From NCBI RefSeq assembly GCF_947500695.1, contig NZ_CANMSS010000001.1, positions 124,001-188,000 of the forward strand: a stretch of DNA of 64,000 bases. The letters are read 5' to 3'. The notes under the pieces are model-generated. The model saw nothing but the letters and a program-made list of their open reading frames with translations, was not told where the DNA came from and did no database searches. Positions 8,737 through 18,300 of this stretch are shown here, piece by piece. Positions within the stretch are counted from its first letter, which is position 1; every line of letters begins with the position of its first letter. The position numbers and the translations under genes are program-made. This DNA comes from an uncultured Pseudoteredinibacter sp. GTDB lineage: Bacteria > Pseudomonadota > Gammaproteobacteria > Pseudomonadales > Cellvibrionaceae.

Positions 8737-10044
8737 TCAATCCAAAACCGCCGGCAAGCCACTTGAATCATAAAACCCCAGAGCCCCCTGGGCAAAGTAG
8801 TGGCTAACTATGCTACGGCGGCTTTGATTGTTGTCGATTCTTACGCTGCCGCCGTGCATTAGGTTTTCGTGCCAAATTAGGATGTCACCTTTTTTAGCTA
8901 AGTAAGACATCTCTTCAAATTTGTGTTCAGCAATTAGCCTTTGCCATTCTTTGTCGACAGTTTGGGAAAACTCGTCCCATTGATTATCGATAACCTGGGA
9001 GCAGTTGCTGGTTTCGCGGTAAATTCTTGGTAGGCGGTGGCTGCCTTTGAGTACTCTTAGCTCGCCAGAACCGGCTTTAATATCTTCCAGCGCTACCCAT
9101 ACGCCGCACATATAGCCAGCGGGGAAGGGGGTGAGGTGCACGGTGTCTTGATGGTAGGATTGTTGGCTGCCGTAAACGTAGGTGAGGGTTTGGCAGGGGC
9201 GTACCGCATCTTCAAATATCTGCTCGAGAATTTGAATGACTTTGGCTTGTTTCCAAAGTTGGTGAATGTGCTTATAGCTATTGTGTAAGCCCATGATTCT
9301 TTGGCTGCTGCCTTCTTCATAACCTTGTACTTTCTTCTTTACGGCGTCGTCTATATCCCGGTTAATATTCTCGATGAATTTATCGTCCAGTATATTTTCA
9401 AGTACCATAAAGCCATGTGTTAAAAAGCTTTCAAACTCGCTTTTATATTGTTTGGCAATTGGGTGTTCTTCGGCCTTTTGTTCTAATCTTTGATGGGCAT
9501 TGCTTTTGTCGAACCAGGGCTTTAAGTCTTCGTTTTGAAAATCAAATAATCGACTGTTGCAGTCTTTATAAATAATCGTTGGGCTATTACTTTGCTTCAG
9601 GCTATTGCTCACTTTATTCGCAAGCGGGCCTTCATTTTTAATGGAGATCGCAAAGCTATTGTAGAGCTGAGGCTCCTTATCTAGCAGCAATTGCAGGGTG
9701 AACTTGTGTTTGCCATTGTTCAGCTTGTGAGTATTTATGGCCAGCCAATTTTCCTGGCTAATATTATTATTAGCTATCGAAAACCTGCCCAGTTCATCAT
9801 CGCCAGATAAAACCTGCATCTCCAGTTGTTGTTGCTCGTTTATGTGGTCGGTATTGAGTGCCAGCTGAAAATAAACTTTGCATAGGCCGGCGACATTTTG
9901 TCTTTCTTGTCGAAGCAAAATCGTTATATTGCCTTTTAATTGGCTGTCTGCCGTATTGCTTTTGCTGTTGAATTTGCTGAGATAGGCCGAGGCTAATCGT
10001 TTAGCACTGGTACTCTTATGGGCGAATTGTTTTAAAAAACTCAC
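8737..10044 (-). CDS. Phytanoyl-CoA dioxygenase (PhyH) family enzyme
   Basis: This 435-residue protein has a C-terminal half (about 200-435) that is a PhyH-type Fe(II)/2-oxoglutarate oxygenase. The iron ligands are visible as His298-x-Asp300 in SYHQDTVH and distal His397 in LMHGGS. The 2-oxoglutarate-binding Arg is in NQSRRSIVSHY. The N-terminal 170 residues are not part of that fold. They look like a beta-sandwich or sulfotransferase-neighbour-type extension and are unassigned. Family members hydroxylate lipids, amino acids or small natural products, and the substrate here is unknown. It is transcribed alone on the minus strand, with about 160 bases separating it from the island gene. Confidence 0.85.
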   Translation of the reverse strand: MSFLKQFAHKSTSAKRLASAYLSKFNSKSNTADSQLKGNITILLRQERQNVAGLCKVYFQLALNTDHINEQQQLEMQVLSGDDELGRFSIANNNISQENWLAINTHKLNNGKHKFTLQLLLDKEPQLYNSFAISIKNEGPLANKVSNSLKQSNSPTIIYKDCNSRLFDFQNEDLKPWFDKSNAHQRLEQKAEEHPIAKQYKSEFESFLTHGFMVLENILDDKFIENINRDIDDAVKKKVQGYEEGSSQRIMGLHNSYKHIHQLWKQAKVIQILEQIFEDAVRPCQTLTYVYGSQQSYHQDTVHLTPFPAGYMCGVWVALEDIKAGSGELRVLKGSHRLPRIYRETSNCSQVIDNQWDEFSQTVDKEWQRLIAEHKFEEMSYLAKKGDILIWHENLMHGGSVRIDNNQSRRSIVSHYFAQGALGFYDSSGLPAVLD

Positions 10045-10309
10045 AGTCTGCCGTTTCCTTACACATGCAGTAGATCGCTTAGACCTTGGGCGAATTGGAA
10101 TGCTTAGGGCACTATTGTAGCGCTGCGGCTTGGTAATGTACTAATTTTGTAGTCTTCAGCGGTATATCCAATTGAGCGCGAGCCATTTTAGGTCTGTTTA
10201 TCAGCCTCGATTAGCTTATGGTCAATATTGCCAGATTCGGTTTTTTTAGCTCTATTTGAAGTAAGGGTAAATACGTATAGTGTGTTTCCCAAACCTTGGA
10301 ACTATTGCT

Positions 10310-11611
10310 ATGCGCTTTTTGATTCTCTTCCTACTCTTTTCTTGTTTTTCTTATGCCGATACGGCTACAGAAGCAAAGCCTACTCAAGGCTCTGTGGCCT
10401 CCTATTCTGATGTGACTTTGCAAAATTGGCCATTGCCACCTTATAACCGTTGGGCCCTGCGTAATATGGGTATTATGCATACGCTGATGATCCCGAGGGC
10501 TGGCGATGTCTTCGAAATACCACGCGCTAAACAGCAGGATCTATCCTCGCTGCAATTTGAGCACCGTGGTAAGCGCTATTCAGTAGCTGAAAGCCTAGCG
10601 GCCGATCAAACTGATGGCATTGTGGTGTTAAAAGGTGGCGAGATCGTTTGGGAGGCTTACTACGATGGCTTTGGCCCCCATGATCATCACTTGTGGGCTT
10701 CCAGTACCAAATCTTTAATAGGAATGGCGGCTGGAGTTCTAGTTGAGCGTGGGCAAATCGATCTGGAAAAGAAGGTCAGTGATTATTTGCCGGAGCTAAA
10801 GTCTTCTGCTTGGGCTAGGGCGAGTGTTCAAGATACGCTGAATATGTCTACGGCTATTGATTACCAAGAGGCTATGATTGATTCGAAACCTGGCTCGATA
10901 GCTTTCGAATACTTCAAGCGCATTGGTCTATTGCCAGCTTTTGATTTGATGATGCTAAAGCAAGATAGCTATGAAACGCCTCGAAGCGTTAGGCCTTTGC
11001 TTCAGCGTTTTCAAGCCAATACCGAGTTGCCAGCTGCACATACCTTTCAGTATCAATCACCCAATGTTGATGTGATTGGCTGGCTTATTGAGCGCGTGAG
11101 CGGCAAAAGTCTTAAGGCCTTTATCACCGAAGAAATTTGGTCGAAGTTAGGTGCCGAGCATGATGCTTTTATCACGGCTGATTCGGGCTTTGTACCGGTG
11201 GCTACCGGTGGTATGAATACCACTTTACGGGATTTTGCACGCTTTGGTATTGCGGTGATGAATGACGGACGGATTGCCGGGAAGCAGGTGTTTCCAGAGT
11301 CAGCGATTAAATCAATTACTGAGATCCCTGCTCAAAATAAATTAGCCGTTACTCGCAGTGTATATCGTCAACAGGGTAGCCCAGTGTATGACAGTGAGCT
11401 GAGTGCATATAAGAATTTTTGGTGGGTGCATGATGAGAATGGTATTTTCACGGCACGCGGTATATATGGTCAAATCCTATATGTTGATAAGCCCAATGAT
11501 ATTCTTATTGCGACTTTTGCCAGTGCAAAAACGCCTTCCAATGCGGCAAGAGAAACCGCTAAACGTAGAATGCAGGCCTTTAAGGAGATAGCCAAAAAGT
11601 TGGCACTCTAA
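10310..11611 (+). CDS. Secreted serine hydrolase, class C beta-lactamase/esterase-like
   Basis: From the ATG at 10310 the protein is 433 residues and opens with a clean signal peptide (MRFLILFLLFSCFSYA). An earlier ATG at 10280 would put ten extra residues before it and is less likely. The active-site SxxK motif is Ser131-Ser-Thr-Lys134 in WASSTKSLIGMA. The YxN-type motif is Tyr248 in YQSPNVDVIGW. The overall style (EAYYDGFGPHDHHLWASSTK, ARFGIAVMNDG) matches NylB/EstB-like esterases and 6-aminohexanoate-dimer-hydrolase relatives rather than a true antibiotic beta-lactamase. It is predicted to act in the periplasm. It stands alone, with no clear operon partner. Confidence 0.88.
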   Translation: MRFLILFLLFSCFSYADTATEAKPTQGSVASYSDVTLQNWPLPPYNRWALRNMGIMHTLMIPRAGDVFEIPRAKQQDLSSLQFEHRGKRYSVAESLAADQTDGIVVLKGGEIVWEAYYDGFGPHDHHLWASSTKSLIGMAAGVLVERGQIDLEKKVSDYLPELKSSAWARASVQDTLNMSTAIDYQEAMIDSKPGSIAFEYFKRIGLLPAFDLMMLKQDSYETPRSVRPLLQRFQANTELPAAHTFQYQSPNVDVIGWLIERVSGKSLKAFITEEIWSKLGAEHDAFITADSGFVPVATGGMNTTLRDFARFGIAVMNDGRIAGKQVFPESAIKSITEIPAQNKLAVTRSVYRQQGSPVYDSELSAYKNFWWVHDENGIFTARGIYGQILYVDKPNDILIATFASAKTPSNAARETAKRRMQAFKEIAKKLAL

Positions 11612-11835
11612 TTTGTTTTCTACAAAATTTACGTCTATTGAATTTAACTTATAAAAGGGGAGACGGATTTCTCCTTTTGGATGCGTTATAGCGTTTTATG
11701 AATAACTCATCCCTTTTGTTCGTTTACATTTTTGAAAATTAAGCTATCACTTAGATATTGGCCTTAGAAATCAATTTGTAAAGTTGTTTGATCAATTTTC
11801 TAATCTGCTTATAAATAACCATCACGGATGAAAAA

Positions 11836-13170
11836 ATGCGAACGATCGCTTATGCAGTAACAATTTTTATCGCTTTATTGTCATCAAGCATTAGCAGTGC
11901 TCAGGTAGATTTTTTTGGCGATAACATCGATAACGTCAATGATGATGCCACCCTTGCCATTGATGGTGCTGGCTATGTTGTGTCTGCAGTTGTGGGCGGT
12001 CGTACCTATATAGTGGCCGCTGGTTATGCAGAAGATGGCATAAGTGTCTTCGAACTTACGCCTGCGGGCTTGTCGCAAGTGGGTATTACTAATGCCAATA
12101 TCCTTGATGATGCCACTTTAAACCTTAGTTCACCATATTCATTGGTGGTATCTGAGGTGGCTGGGCGTACTTTTGTAACCGCTCTAGGCGATACCGATGC
12201 TGGTTTGAGTATTTTTGAGTTAAGCGCTTCAGGCTTGTCACAATCTGGCATCACAAATGCCAATATCAGTGATGATGCCACCTTAAACTTAAGCGACCCT
12301 CAGTTTGCCACAGCGGCGACAATTGCAGGTCGCAGCTTTATCGTGGTGTCTAGTAGCACTGATGGTGGCTTAAGTATGTTTGAGGTTACTACCTCTGGTC
12401 TTAGTCAGCTGGGGATTGCGAACGCTAATATCAATGATGTAGATAACGCGGCCTATAATCTTGCTGGTATCACCGCACTTACGACGGCAATGGTTGGTGG
12501 GCAAACCTATATTGTTGCTGCAAATGATACTGAGCATGGCCTTAGTGTCTTCGAACTTACAACATCGGGATTAAGCCAGGCGGGAATTACCAATGCCAAT
12601 ATAACCGACGATGCTACTTTGAATTTGAACGGGGCCGCTTCGGTTACCTCCTTCCAGTTAGGAGCACAAACTTTTGTGGTTGTCGGTGGTAGTGTCGATT
12701 CTGGTCTTAGCATGTTTGAGTTAACGACCTCAGGCTTGACTCAGGCCGGGTTAACCGGGGCGAATATAAGCGATGATGCGACGGTGTTTCTTGATACGGT
12801 GCAGCTAGTTACTAGTTTATCGGGAGATGGGCGAACCTTCATTGTTACAGGAACCAGTGGAGACAATGGGCTTAGCGCATTTGAGGTAAGCACATCGGGA
12901 TTTACTCAAGTAGGCTTGGCAAATGCTAATATTGCTGATGACGCTACTGTGAACCTCAACACTGTTTTTTCGGTGGCTGAGGCGAGAATTGGATCAGAGG
13001 TATACCTAGTCGCCACTAGTGAAGTAGATAGTGGCTTAAGTGTTTTTAGAGTAGGAAATTTCCCGCTTGCTCTAGCAAGCCCCCAGCAAATTCCAGTATT
13101 CCCGCCATTCTTAATGTTAATGCTTGCTATGACTTTCTTAGTCTTGTCTCGGCGGCAGATTAATAAATAG
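11836..13170 (+). CDS. Secreted seven-repeat protein (probable beta-propeller) with C-terminal sorting tail
   Basis: This 444-residue protein has a signal peptide (residues 1-22). About seven tandem repeats of roughly 55 residues follow, each with the pattern GLSQ.GI.NANI.DDATLNL......AGRTFVV......GLS.FEL. Seven blades of this length would suit a seven-bladed beta-propeller. The tail is IPVFPPFLMLMLAMTFLVLSRR, a Pro-rich turn, one membrane helix and a basic end. It resembles the IPTL/PEP-CTERM class of exosortase-type anchoring signals. No exosortase is in the window. The repeats are rich in Asp and Asn and may bind calcium. Function is unknown; a surface or matrix protein is likely. Confidence 0.85.
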   Translation: MRTIAYAVTIFIALLSSSISSAQVDFFGDNIDNVNDDATLAIDGAGYVVSAVVGGRTYIVAAGYAEDGISVFELTPAGLSQVGITNANILDDATLNLSSPYSLVVSEVAGRTFVTALGDTDAGLSIFELSASGLSQSGITNANISDDATLNLSDPQFATAATIAGRSFIVVSSSTDGGLSMFEVTTSGLSQLGIANANINDVDNAAYNLAGITALTTAMVGGQTYIVAANDTEHGLSVFELTTSGLSQAGITNANITDDATLNLNGAASVTSFQLGAQTFVVVGGSVDSGLSMFELTTSGLTQAGLTGANISDDATVFLDTVQLVTSLSGDGRTFIVTGTSGDNGLSAFEVSTSGFTQVGLANANIADDATVNLNTVFSVAEARIGSEVYLVATSEVDSGLSVFRVGNFPLALASPQQIPVFPPFLMLMLAMTFLVLSRRQINK

Positions 13171-13205
13171 CAAACGACAGCTTATGATGGGGCAGGTGCG
13201 TATTA

Positions 13206-13946
13206 TTACTCCCGCAGTTTTCTAAACGTAGAAGGTGTCTGTCCTGTAGTACGCCTAAACTGCCTTGTAAAAGCACTTTGATCGGCATAGCCGCAATCCA
13301 TTGCAATATCGGCAATAGAGCGGTCGCTGTTTAGCAGTAATTGGCTGGCATGATCGATTCGAATCTTTAGTAGCCATTGGCCGGTGGGTAGGTCGTAAAG
13401 TTTTTTCATACGTCTATCTAACTGGTAAATAGACATGCCCGCTATTTCGGCCATCTCGGCGAGAGTAGGTGGGTTTGCTACCCGCTCTTGGGCGTATTCG
13501 ATAACCTCTGAAATTCGCTCAAAATCTTCGCTGGTAACATCGGGTAGTTTTAAATCTCGCGATACTCCGACTAAGCCAACAATATCGCCATTTTTCCCTA
13601 CCAAGGGGCGCTTGGCCGTTAAGCACCAGCCAACTTCGCGATTTTGATAAACATGTAGTTCCAGCTCATCGACTAGCTGTTGGCCAGATTGCAAAACTTT
13701 TTGATCTTGCTCTTCATAACCCTTGCCCAAATGGCTGCCTAATATCTCAGAAGGACTGCAGCCAATTAGCTCGCTTTTGCTTTTGCGGCCACTTCGATCG
13801 ACAAGAGTTTGATTAACGCTGACATAGCAGCCTGCGCTATTTTTGACAAAAAACACAACGTTAGGGATAAGGTCGAACATCTCTTCAGCAGGGAAGGGCT
13901 CGGCTAACTGTGCATATAGGCTTGTGGCTGGATTATTATTAGTCAT
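13206..13946 (-). CDS. PAS-domain AraC-family transcription regulator
   Basis: This is a 246-residue protein. Residues about 20-130 form a PAS sensor domain (MFDLIPNVVFFVKNSAGCYVSVNQ; PLVGKNGDIVGLVGVSRD). Residues about 145-246 form an AraC-type double helix-turn-helix (LAEMAEIAGMSIYQLDRRMKKLY; SIADIAMDCGYADQSAFTRQFRRTTGQTP). It is divergent from the dihydrodipicolinate-synthase-family gene at 14064 across 117 bases, so it most likely controls that gene in response to a small ligand. No palindromic operator was resolved in the gap. Confidence 0.9.
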   Translation of the reverse strand: MTNNNPATSLYAQLAEPFPAEEMFDLIPNVVFFVKNSAGCYVSVNQTLVDRSGRKSKSELIGCSPSEILGSHLGKGYEEQDQKVLQSGQQLVDELELHVYQNREVGWCLTAKRPLVGKNGDIVGLVGVSRDLKLPDVTSEDFERISEVIEYAQERVANPPTLAEMAEIAGMSIYQLDRRMKKLYDLPTGQWLLKIRIDHASQLLLNSDRSIADIAMDCGYADQSAFTRQFRRTTGQTPSTFRKLRE

Positions 13947-14063
13947 TGTTAAATTATGCCAAAAATCAAGTTTGCATTATAGTCATGGTAAAGACACAAT
14001 TGCGAGTAATTTATAGCATATGTCCATCTTCTGGCCATAGTGAACAGTGAAAGAGAGAATTCT

Positions 14064-15008
14064 ATGTCTGCAATGCAATCTGTATTTAGCGGCTGTATTC
14101 CAGCCTTAATGACCCCTTGTAACGCCGAGGGCACACCGGATTTCGCGGGCTTGGCCCGCAAAGGTAAAGAGCTAATCGAAGCCGGTATGAGCGCGGTGGT
14201 GTACTGCGGCTCCATGGGTGATTGGCCTTTGCTAACTGATGAGCAGCGTATGCAAGGTGTAGAAGCCTTGGTTGAAGCTGGCGTTCCAACCATTGTTGGT
14301 ACCGGTGCCCAAAGCCCAGCTCGTGCTGTGGCTCTAGCTGCTCATGCCGAAAAGGTAGGCGCTGCTGGTTTAATGGTGATTCCTCGTGTGTTATCACGCG
14401 GCATTTCAGCAACCGCTCAGCGTGCTCACTTTGCGGCCATCCTGCAGGCGGCACCATCTATTCCTGCGGTAATTTATAACAGCCCGTATTATGGCTATGA
14501 AACCAAAGCCGATTTGTTCTTTGCCTTGCGCCAAGAGCACGCCAACCTAGTGGGATTTAAAGAGTTTGGTGGCGCCGAGTCTATGAGCTATGCCGCCGAG
14601 CACATTACCAGTGGCGACCCAGATCTTACCTTGATGGTGGGTGTGGATACGCAAGTTGTTCACGGTTTTGTTCGCTGTGGCGCAGGTGGTGCTATCACAG
14701 GTGTCGGTAACGCTTTGCCAAAAGAAGTACTTCGCCTAGTTGAGCTATCTGAGCAGGCTGCTAAAGGTGATGCCACTGCATTTCGTTTGGCAAACGAGCT
14801 AAACGATGCCATGGCGGTATTATCAAAGATTGACGAAGGCACTGATTTGGTATTGTTCTATAAGCGCCTAATGGTGTTGGAAGGCAACACAGAGTACGAA
14901 TATCAATTAAACCCAACGGATCGATTGACCAGCAGCCAACAGGCATGGTTGGATGATCAATGGCAGCAGTTCCGCAACTGGTGGGCGAGCTGGCCGGGTG
15001 CGAATTAA
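14064..15008 (+). CDS. Dihydrodipicolinate synthase family aldolase/deaminase
   Basis: The ATG at 14064 follows GAAAGAGAG; an ATG at 14040 would overlap that ribosome site. The 314-residue product is a class I pyruvate-type TIM barrel. The Schiff-base lysine is Lys166 in VGFKEFGG, and the catalytic tyrosine lies in VIYNSPYYGYET. The C-terminal part (STPITMDE-like features absent; YEYQLNPTDRLTSSQQ) is unlike true DapA. Divergence from a PAS-AraC regulator resembles hydroxyproline-catabolism loci, where a family member deaminates 1-pyrroline-4-hydroxy-2-carboxylate. That specific substrate is an inference, and no other hydroxyproline genes are present here. A strong terminator follows. Confidence 0.85.
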   Translation: MSAMQSVFSGCIPALMTPCNAEGTPDFAGLARKGKELIEAGMSAVVYCGSMGDWPLLTDEQRMQGVEALVEAGVPTIVGTGAQSPARAVALAAHAEKVGAAGLMVIPRVLSRGISATAQRAHFAAILQAAPSIPAVIYNSPYYGYETKADLFFALRQEHANLVGFKEFGGAESMSYAAEHITSGDPDLTLMVGVDTQVVHGFVRCGAGGAITGVGNALPKEVLRLVELSEQAAKGDATAFRLANELNDAMAVLSKIDEGTDLVLFYKRLMVLEGNTEYEYQLNPTDRLTSSQQAWLDDQWQQFRNWWASWPGAN

Positions 15009-15030
15009 TTTTTGTGTTAGTTGTTTATTA

Positions 15031-15059
15031 AAAAAGCCAGGCAATCGCCTGGCTTTTTT
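15031..15059 (+). terminator. Rho-independent terminator
   Basis: AGCCAGGC and GCCTGGCT form an 8-bp stem with an AATC loop (15035-15054). It is flanked by A-run and T-run and ends the dihydrodipicolinate-synthase-family gene 25 bases after its stop. The A-run on the left means it could also act on the minus strand. Confidence 0.9.
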
Positions 15060-15062
15060 GTT

Positions 15063-15392
15063 TTTAATACATTCAAAACGGTATTGAAATATTGAAGTCA
15101 CTTGTATGTGTTAATCAGCTGATAAAATAAGGAAGAATAATAAAAAATAGAAAAATGAATTAGATGACACAGGGGTTTTTTAGGGTGACGGGTATATCGC
15201 AATGTTAGTTTTTACTAAAACAATTCCTGGTAAATAAGTTGGATTTTTGTGAGCGAAATCAAAAAAGCTAATTTTTTTACTGCATATAAAAAATTGCTGG
15301 GATAGTATCGACGCGCAAATTTAATTGGTGCTACCTACGCTTGCTGCGTATTTACGCCACTCGCCCCTGCGCTCAACTAAAAGGAACTTAGT
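15063..15392. other. AT-rich leader upstream of the giant RHS gene
   Basis: No gene is visible. The region is AT-rich with long A and T runs, and presumably holds the promoter of the RHS gene. AAAGGAA just before the GTG at 15393 is its ribosome site. Confidence 0.5.
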
Positions 15393-18300
15393 GTGTATTT
15401 TTTCCGCTTTAGTCTTTTTCTTACTTTACTACTCTCTTTGTCTGGTTTTAGCCAAGCCTATACATTAAAAGGAAACTACGAAGGAATCAGTGGTACGCCT
15501 TCTTTGTTTGGTTGGGCATGTCAGGTAGATAAAGAGCAGGCTATTGCTGTGCATTTTTATGTGGGCGGTCGAGGAAACTACAGTACGTTCTTTGGTGGCG
15601 TTGTTGCTTCAAGAGGCGGGGAGCGCGGTATCGCAACAACTTGCAGTACCTCCAATAGTAACTTTCGATTTAACTGGACACCCAGTACGTCAAAGGTCCA
15701 GCAGTATTGTGGCAATTATATTACCGGCTATGCTTACAATCCAGCAGGCTCAAAGTATATCGGTTCTCACTACCTGGCCTGCCCACCTAAGCCTTCTGCA
15801 GTTTCATACTTCAATGGCCCAAGCTCGGCCTACAGTGGTGAAAACGTATATTTGAACTGGGGAAGTGCGAGTGGAAGTGTCGATCGCTACCAAGTAGATT
15901 ATAAAACCCCAACCGGCAATTGGTTCACCATTCACTACAGTGGCTCACGCTCAAAAACCTACAATGTAAGCGGCGGCGGAACCCATCAATTTCGGGTGAT
16001 GGCCTGTTACAAAGGCCAGTGTGGCTCTAAAAAATACCATTCGGTAAGTGTTTCTCCCAAACCATCAGCTGTAGGCAATGTTTCTGGGCCTAGTAGTGTC
16101 GAAAAAGGTGGAAGTATCACGCTTAATTGGGGGGCAGCACGCGGAACAGTTGATAAATACCAAGTAGACCTTAAAAAGCCAGGGCAATCCCGTTTTACGA
16201 TTCACTATCACTCTAGCCGCAGTAAAACCTATCAAATGGATACTGTTGGGGCGAATGAGTTTCGTATTATGGCTTGCTATCAAGGCCAGTGCGGCCCTTA
16301 TAAATACCATACGGTAAACGTTACTCAGCCCCAGCCTCCGGGAAGTGTCTCGAGTTTTCAAGTGAGTCCAACTACCTTGTACAGCGGTCAATCAGTAAGT
16401 ATGTCTTGGGGGGCGGCGTCATCAGGCACAGTCGATGATTATCAAGTAGACTATAAATCGCCCTCGGCCTCAAGTTGGACCACAATTCATCACAACCCTA
16501 GTCGCAGTAAGCAGTATGTCGTCAATGGCGGCGGCACGCATCAATTCAGAGTGAGAGCTTGTAATGGCACTGTTTGCAGTGCTTCTGTTGCTCGTTCTGT
16601 CACTGTTTTAAAACCCGGGAACGTCCCAAATTTCACACTAACACCCGGCGATCTACTTAGCACTGAAACCGTACAGCTAAGCTGGGGGCAAGCCAGTGGC
16701 GTTGTTGACAAGTATCAAGTTGATTATAAGGCGGCGGGTGCTAGCAGTTGGACGACGATCTTTTCTCAAAACCAGCGAACATGGCAACATCAGGTGCAGG
16801 GTGCTGGTGTGCATTATTTCCGAGTTTGGGCTTGTAATAATGGCGTTTGCAGCTCCTCTACAGAAGCATCTGTAAATGTTTCTATGCCTATGCCTCGAGG
16901 CAACTTTGAAGGCTTTGTACATCAAGGTGCCCCAGAAAAAATGCAGGGTTGGGCTTGTATGCAATTACATGAAAGCCCAATTCAAGTTCAGTTTTACCAA
17001 GGTGAAAAGAATGATTTATCTTCACCTATATTCAATGTAAGCCCCTCGAGTGCGGGTGAAGTCGGTATTGCGAACAGCTGTCACACCCAAAACTCTAATT
17101 TCAGATTCACAAAAGTCTTCAGCGCATCTGAAATGCTGCAGTACTGTGGCAAGCCTATTTCGGGTTATGCTCAGCACAATGGTCAGTCGAAGTGGATAGG
17201 TACTCATTCAACAGAATGCCCAGAGGTTGAGCTTCGAGGTAGTTTTGAGGGCTTGGTTAACTCTAACCACAAACAACTTCAAGGCTGGGCCTGTCAGCGT
17301 GATAACGAAGATCCGATCAGTGTGGATTTTTATGCTGCGGCGAAGGATGACACCTCACCAAATAAACTAATTCACACCTTGCTGCCTAATATTGTCGGTG
17401 AGGCTGGTATTGCCACCAGTTGTAATACTCAAAGCACTAGATTCCGCTTCAAATGGCAAATGCCTGATTCAATGCTTAACCAATACTGCTTGAACAAAAC
17501 CCGTTCAGGTGAAATAAGCGCTTATGCAAAGGTTGCAGGCAAAACAAAATGGATAGGCACCCATCATTTAATATGTCCTGGGCTTGAAGGTAACTTCGAG
17601 GGATATAACCCTAATGATTCTCGCGAATTTGTAGGGTGGGCCTGTGATGTTGATAACGAAGAGAGTATTACCGTTCGTTTCTACACGGGTGAGCCAAATG
17701 ATTTGGGTGAGCTTGTAGGTGGTGCGTCCGCAGATAAGTTGGGCGAAGAAGGGATTGGTCTTCGCTGTGCAACTGAGAACACAAACTTCAGGTTTGCTTG
17801 GAAGTTAAGCGAAGAAAAATTTCAGGAGTTTTGTGGTCAGGACATATTAGGCTATGCAATCTCAAATATCGCTACAGGGCAGCCAGAACGCAATAAATTG
17901 ATTGGTCGCCGTACTTTAACTTGTGATGCGGGTATTCCAACGGGCTTTAAGGTTAATCCAACTACAGTATCCATCAATCAGCCATTCGAATTGTCATGGA
18001 ATGCTGGGGGCGATAACGTTAGTAGCTATAAATTATACGAGTTGCTACCTGGAACCAGCGAATGGTTGATTCGTTATGAAGGCCCAAATACCAATTTTTC
18101 AGTAGGGCAGAAAAGTACCGCTGGTGAATACAAGTATCGTGTACAACAGTGTACAAGTGCAACTAGCTGTAGTGGATTTGCTGTCTTAACAGTTGATATT
18201 GGTCAGTCAGCAGGATATTCAGCGATATCTGAATTACTAAACGGTAATCTCGCAAGAGACGACCAGATTCGCAATACCGATAAGGTAGGCACATTGGGTG

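Noticed and set aside
2195..10310. Right-hand attachment site repeating the tRNA-Pro 3' end
   Set aside because: I looked for CCTGCCGTCCCGACCA-like copies up to 10.3 kb and saw none. No integrase gene is present either.
11651..11680. Terminator after the serine hydrolase
   Set aside because: AAAAGGGGAGA and TCTCCTTTT pair only imperfectly, with two unmatched G, so it is too weak to call.
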